Positions 1-9,255 of a stretch of 64,000 bases of DNA are shown piece by piece; positions within the stretch are counted from its first letter, which is position 1, and every line of letters begins with the position of its first letter. A program made the translations under genes and the position numbers. The stretch lies in assembly GCF_009696375.1 (NCBI RefSeq), contig NZ_VUMD01000009.1:87388-151387 (forward strand), read 5' to 3'. Below the pieces are notes generated by a model that did no database searches, was not told the origin of the DNA, and saw only the letters and a list, made by a program, of their open reading frames with translations. The stretch comes from Clostridium porci (GTDB taxonomy: Bacteria > Bacillota > Clostridia > Lachnospirales > Lachnospiraceae).

Positions 1-1
1 G

Positions 2-670
2 ACAAAGCTTACAATCCCTATGACTCAATTACGCCCTTATAAACGCTATGTTTTTAGCGGATATGCAAAAGCCCCTTCAGCTGCTAATCCGATTACCTTA
101 AGCATCAAGGCCAAGGAACAGAAAACAGTTACTGTAACCCCAGGCAACGGCTACACCAAATTCAGCTGCGAATTTGAAACAACGGAAGCAAACGCTCCCA
201 ATGTAGAAATTACCTTAACCGGCAGCTCCGTCTTTTTGGATAACCTATCCATTACAGAATTAAACAGTATACCTGAAATCCTGAAAGAACCTGAGGTTAA
301 AGTTCCAAGTGACCAGGAAATTGTGGAAGCCCATAAGACATATTATGCAGATATAAATCTTGATATGAGTACCGGAAACGCATATATAGACGGTATGTAT
401 TTTGAACCAACACAAACCAACAAGGAAGCCCTTGATTATATTCAGAAATACAGAGTAGAGGCTACCTTACAAAACACAGGCTTCAAGGATATTGGAACTA
501 AGGATAAGGAGCTGCGTAACTATATGGGAGATACAAATCAACCTAAAACCAATTATGTAAACCTTAGAGGTTACTATACAGGAGGGGACAAGGTTATGTC
601 ATATAAAAAGCTAAGAATCTATGCAGTTACCCCCGATAACAGGGAAATACTGGTAATGAGTGTGAATTAA
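2..670 (+). CDS. C-terminal part of an unrecognised, probably secreted beta-rich protein
   Basis: The frame is open from base 2 of the window, so this is the 3' end of a longer gene and the first ATG at 20 is probably internal. Residues up to about 80 are rich in short beta-strand-like stretches (GYAKAP, FLDNLSITE), the look of a jelly-roll or carbohydrate-binding domain. A Pro/Glu linker and a second beta-rich domain follow, ending ILVMSVN. No cysteines or membrane segments are seen. I do not recognise the family; clostridial toxin-like or cell-surface binding proteins are possible. A GC-rich hairpin lies just downstream. Confidence 0.6.
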   Translation, partial: TKLTIPMTQLRPYKRYVFSGYAKAPSAANPITLSIKAKEQKTVTVTPGNGYTKFSCEFETTEANAPNVEITLTGSSVFLDNLSITELNSIPEILKEPEVKVPSDQEIVEAHKTYYADINLDMSTGNAYIDGMYFEPTQTNKEALDYIQKYRVEATLQNTGFKDIGTKDKELRNYMGDTNQPKTNYVNLRGYYTGGDKVMSYKKLRIYAVTPDNREILVMSVN

Positions 671-718
671 CTATGTATTAGCTTAGACAGTCCCAAGGCC
701 ATTTAAGACTCTGTATGA

Positions 719-757
719 GGGCGTCCCAACAGCCATGCAATGACTTGCGGGGCGCCC
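719..757 (+). terminator. GC-rich hairpin after the first gene
   Basis: GGGCGTCCC at 719-727 pairs with GGGGCGCCC at 749-757 (9 bp with one G-U), followed by CCTCTTT. It sits 49 bases after the stop of the first gene and is a plausible but weak-tailed terminator. Confidence 0.4.
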
Positions 758-807
758 CCTCTTTATGAGCGCCTGGTTCGATCCCGCAAAATCACATATC
801 ATTTACC

Positions 808-1227
808 TCATCCGCTTTTCCGGATAAAATCTGTTCCGCATTTGGGACAATGGATACTCACCCTTCCGTGGCCTCTGGGAATACGCACCCTCTGCTTACA
901 GCCCGGGCATTTAAAAATACGGTATTTCCGGCCCTCTGTCAAACGGAATCTCATCTTTTTCCAGTACTCCGTTACATAAAACCTGTATCTCAAAAAAATC
1001 TGGTTTTCCTGATACCGCCTGCTGATATTTTTGGAAAACATACGCAGATATACGGTTATAAGGCCTATAAAAGCAAACGCCTCCAGCAAAAGAGAGGGAA
1101 GCCGCCCCCTAATCATCACATTCAAAAGCAGCAGGAGCAAAACCGCCCAAGCCATAGACTGACCAAGCTGATCCATGCCATACCTTCCTATCATAAAGCT
1201 CCTAAATTTCTCTCTTAATTGTTTCAT
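808..1227 (-). CDS. Zinc-ribbon membrane protein
   Basis: About 139 residues. I chose the ATG at 1227, the MKQLREKF start, because GGAAGGG lies just upstream; a longer frame to 1278 has no such site. One or two hydrophobic helices lie around residues 25-65. A basic region follows, and a C-terminal zinc ribbon has two pairs CPGC and CPKC about 23 residues apart. This layout (membrane anchor plus C-terminal rubredoxin-like knuckle) is common in small Clostridia proteins of unknown function. It is convergent with the first gene and stands alone. What the ribbon binds is unknown. Confidence 0.7.
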   Translation of the reverse strand: MKQLREKFRSFMIGRYGMDQLGQSMAWAVLLLLLLNVMIRGRLPSLLLEAFAFIGLITVYLRMFSKNISRRYQENQIFLRYRFYVTEYWKKMRFRLTEGRKYRIFKCPGCKQRVRIPRGHGRVSIHCPKCGTDFIRKSG

Positions 1228-1419
1228 CGATTCTACTTCCCTTCCTCTAGCTTCCCTGCTTATATACTGAAATCTCACTGAAAAACACTATAAACTACTT
1301 TGTCCAAGAAATCAATGCCCCGGCCGGTTATTAATGAATTGTTTATAACTGCTTCCTGGCCTGAACATAGTAAATGCTTATTGCCTGGGGCCTTTTTCCG
1401 TCTGTACAGGAGCTCTGGT

Positions 1420-2358
1420 TTAAAACAGCAGCTGAGGGGGCATTGACAAAGGCTCCGGCCCCGCGCCGCCGCCAAGACGGATATAATCCAGGGAAAAGTC
1501 CCAGAAGCAGGCGGTAGCTGCCGGCATCAGGCGGTGCCGGCGGCGCACCAGCAAAAGTCTGGAGAAATGCTCCGGCTTTATGATCCGCTTGTAAACCAGC
1601 CTCTGCCTGTCTGTAAAATATCTGGCTCCTTCCGGACATATAGCCAGAGCCGTATTCTGTTCTACCAAAGGAACAACGCAGGACAGGGTATTATATGTGC
1701 AGAGGATATTACTCTTTTTGGCAATCTGTCCAAACCAGCTGCCGATCTCTCTCTGGATAGGCGGTCTGGCCGGAATCATCAGCGACTCCCCCGCAATCTC
1801 TGACAGCTCAATGGTATCTCCCTCTCTCCTTGCCAGAGGATGGCTGCTGCTTAGGAGGGCAGCCCAGAATTCTGTTTTTATCTCAGCGATCTCATATTTC
1901 TCCGTATTGAAGGGATCTCTTACAAGTCCTATGTCTACCAATCCCTTTTCCAGCTTTTCACTGACCTCGTCTCCGTTACCGCACCAGATATTGAATTGAA
2001 TATTGGGATATTTTTTATGGAAGCCCTTTATAAAGCCTGCAAGGGTGCTGGCCCCGCAGGTCTCTGTCACTCCTATGGAGATGATTCCCCTGTCGGAGCT
2101 TTTAATCCGCAGCAGCTGGTTTTCCGTCTTTTCCACAAGGGACAGTATTTCCTCCGCCTGCTGCTTTAGGAAAATCCCCTCCTCTGTCAGCTGTATCCGC
2201 CGCTTCCCCCGGACAAAAAGAGAAGTCCCAAGCTCCTCTTCCAGCTGCTGTATCTGCCTGCTTAAGGGCGGCTGAGCCATACAGAGGCGGGCAGCAGCCC
2301 TGGTTATGGTACCTTCCTCCGCCACTGCCAGAAAATACCGAAGATCTTTTATATTCAT
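1420..2358 (-). CDS. LysR-family transcriptional regulator
   Basis: About 312 residues, normal for LysR. An N-terminal winged helix-turn-helix (residues about 3-60, with LRYFLAVAEEGTITRAA and QPPLSRQIQQLEEELG) is followed by a linker helix. A periplasmic-binding-like effector domain (about 88-290) includes ISIGVTETCG and LVDIGLVRDP. The ATG at 2358 is chosen over an upstream TTG at 2364. LysR proteins usually control the divergent neighbour, here the DUF1275 membrane protein at 2577, across a 218-bp AT-rich gap holding a structured repeat. The effector cannot be read from sequence. Confidence 0.88.
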   Translation of the reverse strand: MNIKDLRYFLAVAEEGTITRAAARLCMAQPPLSRQIQQLEEELGTSLFVRGKRRIQLTEEGIFLKQQAEEILSLVEKTENQLLRIKSSDRGIISIGVTETCGASTLAGFIKGFHKKYPNIQFNIWCGNGDEVSEKLEKGLVDIGLVRDPFNTEKYEIAEIKTEFWAALLSSSHPLARREGDTIELSEIAGESLMIPARPPIQREIGSWFGQIAKKSNILCTYNTLSCVVPLVEQNTALAICPEGARYFTDRQRLVYKRIIKPEHFSRLLLVRRRHRLMPAATACFWDFSLDYIRLGGGAGPEPLSMPPQLLF

Positions 2359-2449
2359 GCTCAATCACCATACCTTTTTAGTATTATAATATATATATTA
2401 TATGTATTATATCATAATAAATCAATATGGTATAATATGCCCATATAAC

Positions 2450-2538
2450 ATACCGCTCTGGTTCGGTGACATGGGAAAGCGAGGCAAAACACCAAACCAT
2501 GTGCCCTAGAGGGATTTCATAGGCGGAGGATATGGTAT
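2450..2538 (+). repeat. Structured repeat, copy A (candidate small RNA or MITE)
   Basis: Closed by ATACC (2450-2454) pairing with GGTAT (2534-2538). It is recognisably the same sequence as 26120-26221 read on the minus strand. Shared blocks include CTGGTTCG, GAAAGCG, CAAAACACCA, ACCATGTGC and GGAGGATATGGTATA. GGTT (2460-2463) can pair with AACC (2495-2498) in both copies. It lies between the divergent LysR and DUF1275 genes, so it could be a leader of the latter. It does not match the cobalamin, TPP, SAM or c-di-GMP consensus as I remember them. Confidence 0.6.
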
Positions 2539-2576
2539 ATTCATTTTTATAAAATAGTCGTTGGGAGGAATCTATA

Positions 2577-3254
2577 TTGAACGAAAAAGAAAGACTGGAG
2601 CTATATCTCCATTACAGCCTGTCCCTTACCGGAGGCTTTATGGGCGCCTACGCTCTTATCAACCGGAGTGAAATTTTCGGCTCCGCGCAAACTTCTAATC
2701 TGATCCATTCCGTAATCGATTTGCTGGGGGGAAACTGGGAGTCCATTCTCCTTCGTCTGGCGGCCCTTTTCCTGTTTATTCTGGCTATCATGGCTTCCGT
2801 CCTTCTTCCCAGATATTATAAGATAAATCTCCGTCTGGGCTGTATCGTTCTGGAGCTTATAGTGGTGGCGGCTCTGGGTTTTTTTCCTGAAAGCATGAAT
2901 CCCATGGAAGCCCTTTATCCTGTGTTTTTCATTATGGCTCTGCAATGGTGTACCTTCGGAAATGTAAGGGGATATGTATGTTCCACTATCTTTTCCACTA
3001 ATAATCTGAGGCAATTTATAGCTTCCCTCTGTGAATACTATTATGATAAAGATCAAAAGCATTTAGAAAAAGCCAAAATTTATGGAGGCACTCTCCTTTA
3101 TTATCATTTGGGAGCGGCATCGGCAATTTTGTCCTCCATTCCTTTGGGCATTCAGTCCGTCTGGCTTTGCCTGATTCCCTTGTGTATCTCCCTGGCTCTG
3201 CTGGAGGCAGAACGGCTTCTCCTGAAGGTGAGAGCCTCCCAGGCATCCCTGTAG
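2577..3254 (+). CDS. DUF1275 (YoaK-type) integral membrane protein
   Basis: 225 residues from a TTG start preceded by GGGAGGAA. About six hydrophobic helices; an early TGGFMGAYALI..R and AQTSNLI segment and a later LRQF block match the DUF1275/YoaK family of small membrane proteins. Function of the family is unknown; a transport or stress role has been suggested. A LysR gene is divergent upstream and is the natural candidate regulator. A 7-bp hairpin terminator follows at 3299. Confidence 0.8.
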   Translation: MNEKERLELYLHYSLSLTGGFMGAYALINRSEIFGSAQTSNLIHSVIDLLGGNWESILLRLAALFLFILAIMASVLLPRYYKINLRLGCIVLELIVVAALGFFPESMNPMEALYPVFFIMALQWCTFGNVRGYVCSTIFSTNNLRQFIASLCEYYYDKDQKHLEKAKIYGGTLLYYHLGAASAILSSIPLGIQSVWLCLIPLCISLALLEAERLLLKVRASQASL

Positions 3255-3298
3255 CTTTACGCAACGCTGCTCTTTAAAAAAATAGGAAGGGGGTACAA

Positions 3299-3325
3299 AT
3301 GCCGTACAACGGCATCTTTATTTAT
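3299..3325 (+). terminator. Terminator after the DUF1275 gene
   Basis: ATGCCGT (3299-3305), loop ACA, ACGGCAT (3309-3315), then CTTTATTTAT. Perfect 7-bp stem with a T-rich tail, just before the promoter of the protease gene. Confidence 0.6.
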
Positions 3326-3333
3326 AGTCCTTC

Positions 3334-3363
3334 TTGCGAAGTATCAGGAAAAAATGCTATAGT
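3334..3363 (+). promoter_or_regulatory. Sigma-A-type promoter of the M16C protease gene
   Basis: TTGCGA at 3334-3339 and TATAGT at 3358-3363 with an 18-base spacer. The protease ATG at 3398 follows 34 bases on, preceded by AAAGGGGGA. Confidence 0.5.
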
Positions 3364-3397
3364 ATAGAGAGTATTTGCATAAGAAAGGGGGACTACT

Positions 3398-6340
3398 ATG
3401 GCAGCTTTGCCAAACCTGGGTGAAACCCTGTGGGGCTTTACCGTGACACAGCTGGGAACGATACACATGCTGGGAGCAAAAACCGTAGAATTTTTTCATG
3501 AAGGAAGCGGCGCCCGGCTTTTATATATCCAAAACGACGACCAGGAGCTGGGCTTTAATATCATTTACAGGACGCCCCAGAAGGACGAAACCGATACTAA
3601 CCATGTGCTGGAACATTTGATCCTCTCCTCCTGCCAGAAATATCCCAGCAGGGATATTTTCTTTGACATGGACAGCAAAAGCTATTCTACCTTTATGAAT
3701 GGCCTAACTGACAATACCCACACTTCCTATCCCCTGTGCACGCAAAGCCAGGAGCAACTTATAAGGCTTATGGACGTATTTTTAAGCTGCATGGAATCTC
3801 CGGAGTTCTTGAGAGAAAAAAACTTCTTTCTCAGAGAAGGAATACGCTTTGAGCTGGATTCTCCCAAGGGTCCTCTGACACTTCAAGGCACAGTGCTCAG
3901 CGAAGACTGGGGACACCTTACAGATATCCAGGAAAATGCAGACAGCTTTACAGCCAAAGCCTTGTATCCCCACATGGAGGCCTCCAATCTTTTAGGAAGA
4001 GCCCACCTGCATTACAGGCAGCTAAGCTATGATCGGGTGAGGGAGGCATTTTACAGAAATTACAGATACTCCAACTGTTTGGTAGTGCTTTATGGAGCCA
4101 TGGACTTTAGCCGGATTCTGGAATTTCTCCATAAAGAGCACCTTTCCTTCACAAAACAGAAGGCTAACCCAAGGGCAGAGCTTCCATACAAATACAAAAA
4201 GCCCCAGACGGGCTTTAGAACGCTTATCCAGGAGAGTCCCGCATACAAGGGCACGCCTGTAGAACAGGCTGCAATTATCGATTATGCCATCGACCTATCA
4301 AACAGCTCGCAGGAAGAGCTGATCTACTGGGATTTGTTTGCCGTCCTGCTGGATCATGATGCGTCTCCCTGGCATAAATACGCCAGAAATCAGGGTATAA
4401 ACAATATAATGGAGGCATATCTGGATCTGGCTCTTCCCCTCCCTGCTCTGAAGTTCCGCTTAAGAAACGGGGAAGCTAGCCAGATGGAGGAGTTTAAGGC
4501 TTCCATCGGCAAAGGACTCAAGGAAATAAAAGCCTGCGGTGTTTCCAACAGACTGTATCAGGCCACATTAAAGGAAAACCGCCTGACAAATGCTCTTACC
4601 AGGGAGGCGGCCCACTTAGGCTACAGTATCTCCGAGGAAATCGGCCGGTATTGGAGCGTCACAGGGAAAACAGACTATTTTCAGCTCTATGAGTACGCTT
4701 TTAATAAATTTTCATCGGACAGAAGCCAATCCATTATCAAAATGCTGGCAGCAAAAGCATTGGAGCCCCAAACCAGCGCCCTCGTAGCCACACTACCCAG
4801 TCCCGGTTTGGCTGAGCAGCTAGAAAATGAACGGAAGCGTTATCTGGCGGAGACCTTTGCCTCCCTGTCCGAACACAAGCGAACCAGGCTGGTAGAGGAA
4901 ACCCGCTCATTCCGGCAATGGAATGCCAGAGACTGGGGCTGCATGAACTTTCTCATAGAGCCAGAGTCCCTCCCCCTTCCTCCCCCTCCGGCCGCCTTTG
5001 CAAAAACAGAAGCCGGCTCCATCACCTGCTACACCGCCCCTGCTCCTGTTACCGGAGTGGGAAGCTATCAGCTTTGCTTTAACTTAAGCCCCATTTCACA
5101 GGGGGATCTGGCCTACCTGTCCCTGTACCAGCTGCTTCTGACCGAGCTGAAAACCCTCAGATATACTGTAGAACAGCAGAAAACGCTGGAGCAGGAGTAT
5201 CTTCACGAATGTACCTTTGACGAATTCTATCCAGAGCCTGAGGCGGGCCTCTACAGCTATCCCCAGATGTCTGTGTCCTGGTATGGGCTGACAGAAGATT
5301 TTTCTCAAGGACTAAACTTTCTTCTGGAGGTAATGGGAGGCAGTGATTATAGTGACATACCTACGATTATCCAGGTTCTGGAAAAATACCTGCCAGATTA
5401 TGATCTGTCCAGAACAGACAATGCCTCCGCCCTGGCCTTTAGTCTGGCAGAAGGCTACATCCGCCGGGAATCCAGATTCCGCAATCAATTAAACAGTCAG
5501 GAAATTTTTTATTTTCTGAAAAACATATTAAAACGAATGAAGAATGATCCAGATTTTGGAAGGAGCGTTTCAGAAAAGCTGAGGGAGCTCTCCCGCTCGA
5601 TTCTGTGCGGTTCTCCTTTGATATTTATGGCCGCAGCCTCAGAAGAGGTCCTGGCTGCCATCCAAACGCAGGCCATTTCCAGACTGGGACAGCTAAAGGC
5701 TGCCCCCCGCAGATCCTTTCTCCCCTACTCCTTTCCTCCCCAAAGACAGAGGATGGCAGTATGTGTGGAGGCTGCCTCCCAGGAGACCAGAATGTTGGGA
5801 GATTTTCGTAAAAACAGCCAGTTTAAGGGCCGATACCTTCCCTTTCTGCTAGCCTGCGCAGATAAGTATTTAAAGCCCTCCATCCGTTACCAGGGCGGAG
5901 CCTACGACAGCGGGGCAGATTTCTATATTCCTGCCGGTTATTTCTCCCTGTGGAGCTCTGCCGATCCAGATGTAAAATCTACCTTAAATATCTTCTCTAA
6001 GGCCGGAGCCGCTATTGCAAGTCTCCCCCTGACCCAGAGGGAGCTGGACGGCTACATTTTAAACGCTTACGCCCAGGCCCTTCTGCCAGCGAAAGCCCTG
6101 GGCAGCCGCATGCGGTTTATGCTCAGGGATCTGGCAGGAATTGATACAAAGAGCATTAACCTCATGATTGAGGACATTCGCCATGCCCGCCTGGAGGATC
6201 AGCAGGAGGCTGCCCGTATGATCCAGGCCATTCTGGAGAAAGGGCCTGTTGTTACAGTAGGAAATGAACGCAGTATTTTGAAACACCGATCATGCTTTGA
6301 TGAAATCGTTGACTACAGGCAAGATTTCCGTTCTATCTAG
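3398..6340 (+). CDS. M16C-family zinc metalloprotease (presequence-protease-like)
   Basis: 980 residues, the expected size for M16C enzymes, which degrade peptides inside a closed two-halved chamber. The inverted zinc motif HVLEH is at residues 69-73, and E169 in the VLSED segment is the likely third ligand. Flanking words such as NHVLEHLIL, KYPSRD and FMNGLTDNTHTSYP match the family. No signal peptide is present, so the enzyme should be cytosolic. The C-terminal half is the catalytically inert M16C-associated half. It has a good ribosome site (AAGGGGG) and its own promoter, and is followed 42 bases later by a DUF6512 gene, probably co-transcribed. Confidence 0.9.
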   Translation: MAALPNLGETLWGFTVTQLGTIHMLGAKTVEFFHEGSGARLLYIQNDDQELGFNIIYRTPQKDETDTNHVLEHLILSSCQKYPSRDIFFDMDSKSYSTFMNGLTDNTHTSYPLCTQSQEQLIRLMDVFLSCMESPEFLREKNFFLREGIRFELDSPKGPLTLQGTVLSEDWGHLTDIQENADSFTAKALYPHMEASNLLGRAHLHYRQLSYDRVREAFYRNYRYSNCLVVLYGAMDFSRILEFLHKEHLSFTKQKANPRAELPYKYKKPQTGFRTLIQESPAYKGTPVEQAAIIDYAIDLSNSSQEELIYWDLFAVLLDHDASPWHKYARNQGINNIMEAYLDLALPLPALKFRLRNGEASQMEEFKASIGKGLKEIKACGVSNRLYQATLKENRLTNALTREAAHLGYSISEEIGRYWSVTGKTDYFQLYEYAFNKFSSDRSQSIIKMLAAKALEPQTSALVATLPSPGLAEQLENERKRYLAETFASLSEHKRTRLVEETRSFRQWNARDWGCMNFLIEPESLPLPPPPAAFAKTEAGSITCYTAPAPVTGVGSYQLCFNLSPISQGDLAYLSLYQLLLTELKTLRYTVEQQKTLEQEYLHECTFDEFYPEPEAGLYSYPQMSVSWYGLTEDFSQGLNFLLEVMGGSDYSDIPTIIQVLEKYLPDYDLSRTDNASALAFSLAEGYIRRESRFRNQLNSQEIFYFLKNILKRMKNDPDFGRSVSEKLRELSRSILCGSPLIFMAAASEEVLAAIQTQAISRLGQLKAAPRRSFLPYSFPPQRQRMAVCVEAASQETRMLGDFRKNSQFKGRYLPFLLACADKYLKPSIRYQGGAYDSGADFYIPAGYFSLWSSADPDVKSTLNIFSKAGAAIASLPLTQRELDGYILNAYAQALLPAKALGSRMRFMLRDLAGIDTKSINLMIEDIRHARLEDQQEAARMIQAILEKGPVVTVGNERSILKHRSCFDEIVDYRQDFRSI

Positions 6341-6382
6341 CAGCTTCTTTACGTATCGTATAGTGTATAGAAGGAGGAACCT

Positions 6383-6871
6383 ATGCCTATGTATCTCCCG
6401 GAAATTCTTTTTGTTATTGTTCTTGGAACGCTTATGCACTTTATGTACAACTGGTCCGGCAAACATCCTTTCGCCGGACTCATTGCCCCTGTCAACGAAT
6501 CGGTTTGGGAGCATATGAAGCTGCTTTTCTTTCCTATGCTCCTGACAGGTCTTTGGCTGCTGCGCCATGAAACCGATCCCTGCCGCATATCCGCTTTCCA
6601 CGCCGGACTGCTGCTGGGAACAGGGCTGATAGCCGGTATTCACTACGCTTACGTAAAAGCGCTGGGACAGTCTTATCTCATACTGGATATTGCGGATTTT
6701 ATCCTGTCCGTCCTCCTGGCTTTTGGGTTTTTCCGGTTTTTTTCCTCCAACTGCCTCCTTGGCAAGCTAAGCCCTATAACCTCCATAGCTGTTTTCCTGA
6801 TGCTCATCTGTTTTTTCATCTTTACCTACCATCCGCCAGATTGGCCCATCTTTCAAGAACCTGCAAAGTAA
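6383..6871 (+). CDS. DUF6512 family membrane protein
   Basis: 162 residues with about five transmembrane helices. The conserved start (ILFVIVLGTLMHFMYNWSG, then APVNESVWEHMKLLFFP) is characteristic of the DUF6512 family of Firmicute membrane proteins, whose function is unknown. The ATG at 6383 has AAGGAGG 6 bases upstream. Its closeness to the protease gene suggests read-through transcription. Confidence 0.75.
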   Translation: MPMYLPEILFVIVLGTLMHFMYNWSGKHPFAGLIAPVNESVWEHMKLLFFPMLLTGLWLLRHETDPCRISAFHAGLLLGTGLIAGIHYAYVKALGQSYLILDIADFILSVLLAFGFFRFFSSNCLLGKLSPITSIAVFLMLICFFIFTYHPPDWPIFQEPAK

Positions 6872-6917
6872 AAAGATACCGGATTCAATACCTCTAACTT
6901 CTTTCCAAGCAACCATC

Positions 6918-7376
6918 CTAACACGCCTTTCCGCTCTCTTGAAAGGCGTTAAACATCTTCGCTACCTTTTCCACATCCTTAGCCTCACAGATTTTTTTTA
7001 TATTTATCTCATCGCTGCACAGTCCTGCAATTGCCTGAAGCTCATCAATGTGGGAATTGTTATCCTGGGCTGCCAGAGTTATAACAACCCATACCGGCCC
7101 TAATTCGCTTCCAAAATCGACGCCCTGATCCAGCGTCAGCAAGCTGATTCCTGTCCTTTTTACGCTGGCATCCGGTCTGGAATGTGATAAAGCCAGGCCT
7201 GGTCCAATCACAATATAAGGCCCCATTTCCTTAACCGTGTTGATCGTCATTTCTATATAAGCTTCTTCTATATATCCGCTGTCTACTAAAAGCTGTCCTG
7301 ACAGCCGCATTGCTTCTTCCCAGTCTTTTGCAGAGGCCTTAAGACGGATATTTCTTGTTTCTATGATTGACCTCAC
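6918..7376 (-). CDS. PTS EIIA, UlaC/fructose-mannitol type
   Basis: 152 residues from a GTG start at 7376 that overlaps the sulfatase stop as GTGA. The phosphorylatable histidine is H65 in GLALSHSRPDASV, the place where UlaC-type EIIA proteins carry MPHAR. It would pass phosphate from HPr to the IIB at 8869. It is the last gene of the operon IIC-IIB-sulfatase-IIA; a second EIIA of the same type is at 23366. Specificity is not decided by EIIA. Confidence 0.85.
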   Translation of the reverse strand: MRSIIETRNIRLKASAKDWEEAMRLSGQLLVDSGYIEEAYIEMTINTVKEMGPYIVIGPGLALSHSRPDASVKRTGISLLTLDQGVDFGSELGPVWVVITLAAQDNNSHIDELQAIAGLCSDEINIKKICEAKDVEKVAKMFNAFQESGKAC

Positions 7377-8872
7377 TGTCCATCCTCCTCTTTGTGCAAT
7401 CCCAAACGTTCAAATTGTTCCTTCGGGCTGTCATTTTTTCGCATCTCCTCTATCATTGCCTTACACATTCGTTTTTCTGTCTCTGAATCCTTCACCGGAT
7501 ATCGTTCTTCTGGGTCTGTCCTGATATCAAAAAGCAAGGTACCAAACCTACCTACTTTAAATTTATCCTTTGCTTTTATCTTTAACAGCCTGCAGCCCTT
7601 TGTAAAAGAGAAGGGTTCTGTCAACTGAGCCGTACGCAATTCACCTACTGTGAAGCGTTGATTCATATGCAGGGGCATAAGTGTATAATTGTATATATCA
7701 TTTGCCTTCTTTGGCAGAGGCGCCCGCATATATACATAGCTTCCATCTGTGATATTGACATGACCGCTGAATACTCCGAATATTGCATAATCCCTTACCC
7801 TTTTGTCACTGCGTATGGTATCTGCCAAATCATGCCCCTGCATGCCGCCTGGAACCTTCTTTCCAAAATAGCTCAGCAGGGTAGGCGCCCAATCAATCAT
7901 CTGTACCAAAGCCTGACGTTTCTCGCCCTTGATCCTAGAACGCGGGTCCCAGATAAACAGAGGCGTATTCGCTATTTCATTGTAATAAGGCATCTGATTC
8001 TTACCCCAATACTGGTGCTCTGCCAACAAAAACCCATGATCCGTCCCCACAATCAGCATAGTATCCTTCCACATATCATACCGATCCATTAAATCTAATA
8101 TTCTACCCAGATTGTGATCACACATAGATACAACTGCCTGATATTGGCAGCGGCAATGTGCGATTGCTTCTTCACTTTCCTCCACAGCCCCCCGGGGCCA
8201 GTCAAAATGGGCTCCTTGATAGTGCTCAGGATAGAGAGCTTTGTATTCCTTTGGCGCATAAAACGGCTCATGTGGATCAAATGTCTCCAGATGCAGCAGC
8301 CAATGATCTGAATTCTTGTTATGTTCAATAAACTCACAGCCACGGTCAAAGCATTTGGTCTGAGGGAAATCCCGTTCTTCCACAATATACTGCCGATTGA
8401 CCCAATCATACCTCCAAAGCCCGGACTCCCCTCCCCCCGTCTGCTTCTGGGGCACTTTAACCACCGGGGGGATGTGAGGGCTGTCTACCTGTCCCTTCCA
8501 GTGATCCCCCTCCTGCCCTCTAACTGCTTCCCAGGAGGAATAGCGAGTGTGATAATCAGCTCCTCCGTCTTCCCAATAATGCAGATGATCGCTAATCAGA
8601 TGTGTGTAAATACCCTGGTTCTTTAAAAGCTCAGGCATTGAATCATCAAAGGGTTCCAAAGGCCCCCATTCTCTATGAAGAAAATTATATCTTCCTGTAT
8701 GAAGCTCTCTCCTTGCAGGTATACAGGGCATGCTCCCTACGAAGCTATTTTGAAAAACAGCCGTCCTTCTGGCAAGCCTTGTAAAATTAGGCGCAATGGT
8801 TCCACAAGCTGGATTATAAGGCGGAAGGTAACGGCGATTCAAGCTATCGTAAAATACAATGATCGCTCTCAT
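7373..8872 (-). CDS. Cys-type sulfatase embedded in a PTS operon
   Basis: 499 residues of the alkaline-phosphatase/sulfatase fold. The formylglycine signature C50-I-P-A-R54 is followed by LHTGR, so C50 should be converted to formylglycine. Anaerobes use a radical-SAM maturase (anSME), which is not in this window. Metal-site words YDS (D9) and DHG (about residue 280) are present. There is no signal peptide, so it should act in the cytosol. It overlaps the IIB gene by 4 bases upstream and the IIA gene by 4 bases downstream, which implies tight co-expression. Inference: the PTS imports a sulfated sugar or sugar acid and this enzyme removes the sulfate after phosphorylation. A phosphatase or phosphonate hydrolase of the same fold is the alternative. 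Confidence 0.85.
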   Translation of the reverse strand: MRAIIVFYDSLNRRYLPPYNPACGTIAPNFTRLARRTAVFQNSFVGSMPCIPARRELHTGRYNFLHREWGPLEPFDDSMPELLKNQGIYTHLISDHLHYWEDGGADYHTRYSSWEAVRGQEGDHWKGQVDSPHIPPVVKVPQKQTGGGESGLWRYDWVNRQYIVEERDFPQTKCFDRGCEFIEHNKNSDHWLLHLETFDPHEPFYAPKEYKALYPEHYQGAHFDWPRGAVEESEEAIAHCRCQYQAVVSMCDHNLGRILDLMDRYDMWKDTMLIVGTDHGFLLAEHQYWGKNQMPYYNEIANTPLFIWDPRSRIKGEKRQALVQMIDWAPTLLSYFGKKVPGGMQGHDLADTIRSDKRVRDYAIFGVFSGHVNITDGSYVYMRAPLPKKANDIYNYTLMPLHMNQRFTVGELRTAQLTEPFSFTKGCRLLKIKAKDKFKVGRFGTLLFDIRTDPEERYPVKDSETEKRMCKAMIEEMRKNDSPKEQFERLGLHKEEDGQ

Positions 8873-9189
8873 AAAACCTCTTTTCTAGCATAGGGATAAT
8901 GTGCATCTACAATCTTGCCTATCTGCTTTGCAATTCCGGCTCCATCCATAATATTGACAACTTCAACCATGTGCGTATCCTCTTTAAACCGCAATCCCTC
9001 TGACAGCTTTTTAGAAATAGCCACTACATCAGCCCAATCCATCAAAGAGTTCAGCTCGCCTACCGCTGTATGCTTTACATCTGCGTTGATTCCCTCGGCT
9101 GCCAGGCCTTTTTTTACCAACATCTCCGCTACTGCGCTGCTGCCCAAACCATAGCCGCACATAAATAGAACATTCACCTTATCCTTCAT
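8869..9189 (-). CDS. PTS EIIB, UlaB/galactitol type
   Basis: 106 residues from the ATG at 9189, which has GGAG 6 bases upstream; an in-frame GTG at 9201 lies right on top of the ribosome site. The phosphocysteine is C11 in FMCGYGLGSS, the P-loop-like motif of lactose/ascorbate/galactitol IIB proteins. It works with the IIC at 9256 and overlaps the sulfatase gene by 4 bases. Confidence 0.85.
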   Translation of the reverse strand: MKDKVNVLFMCGYGLGSSAVAEMLVKKGLAAEGINADVKHTAVGELNSLMDWADVVAISKKLSEGLRFKEDTHMVEVVNIMDGAGIAKQIGKIVDAHYPYARKEVL

Positions 9190-9255
9190 AACCTTCTCCA
9201 CTCCTTCGCTTCTCAGTCAGCGTCACAAATAATAATGAAAGCGGTTCACACCACA

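Noticed and set aside
2450..2538. Cobalamin riboswitch
   Set aside because: GGGAAAG and the CAAAACACC block faintly recall it, but the B12-box and overall length are wrong, and copy B is not upstream of a gene.
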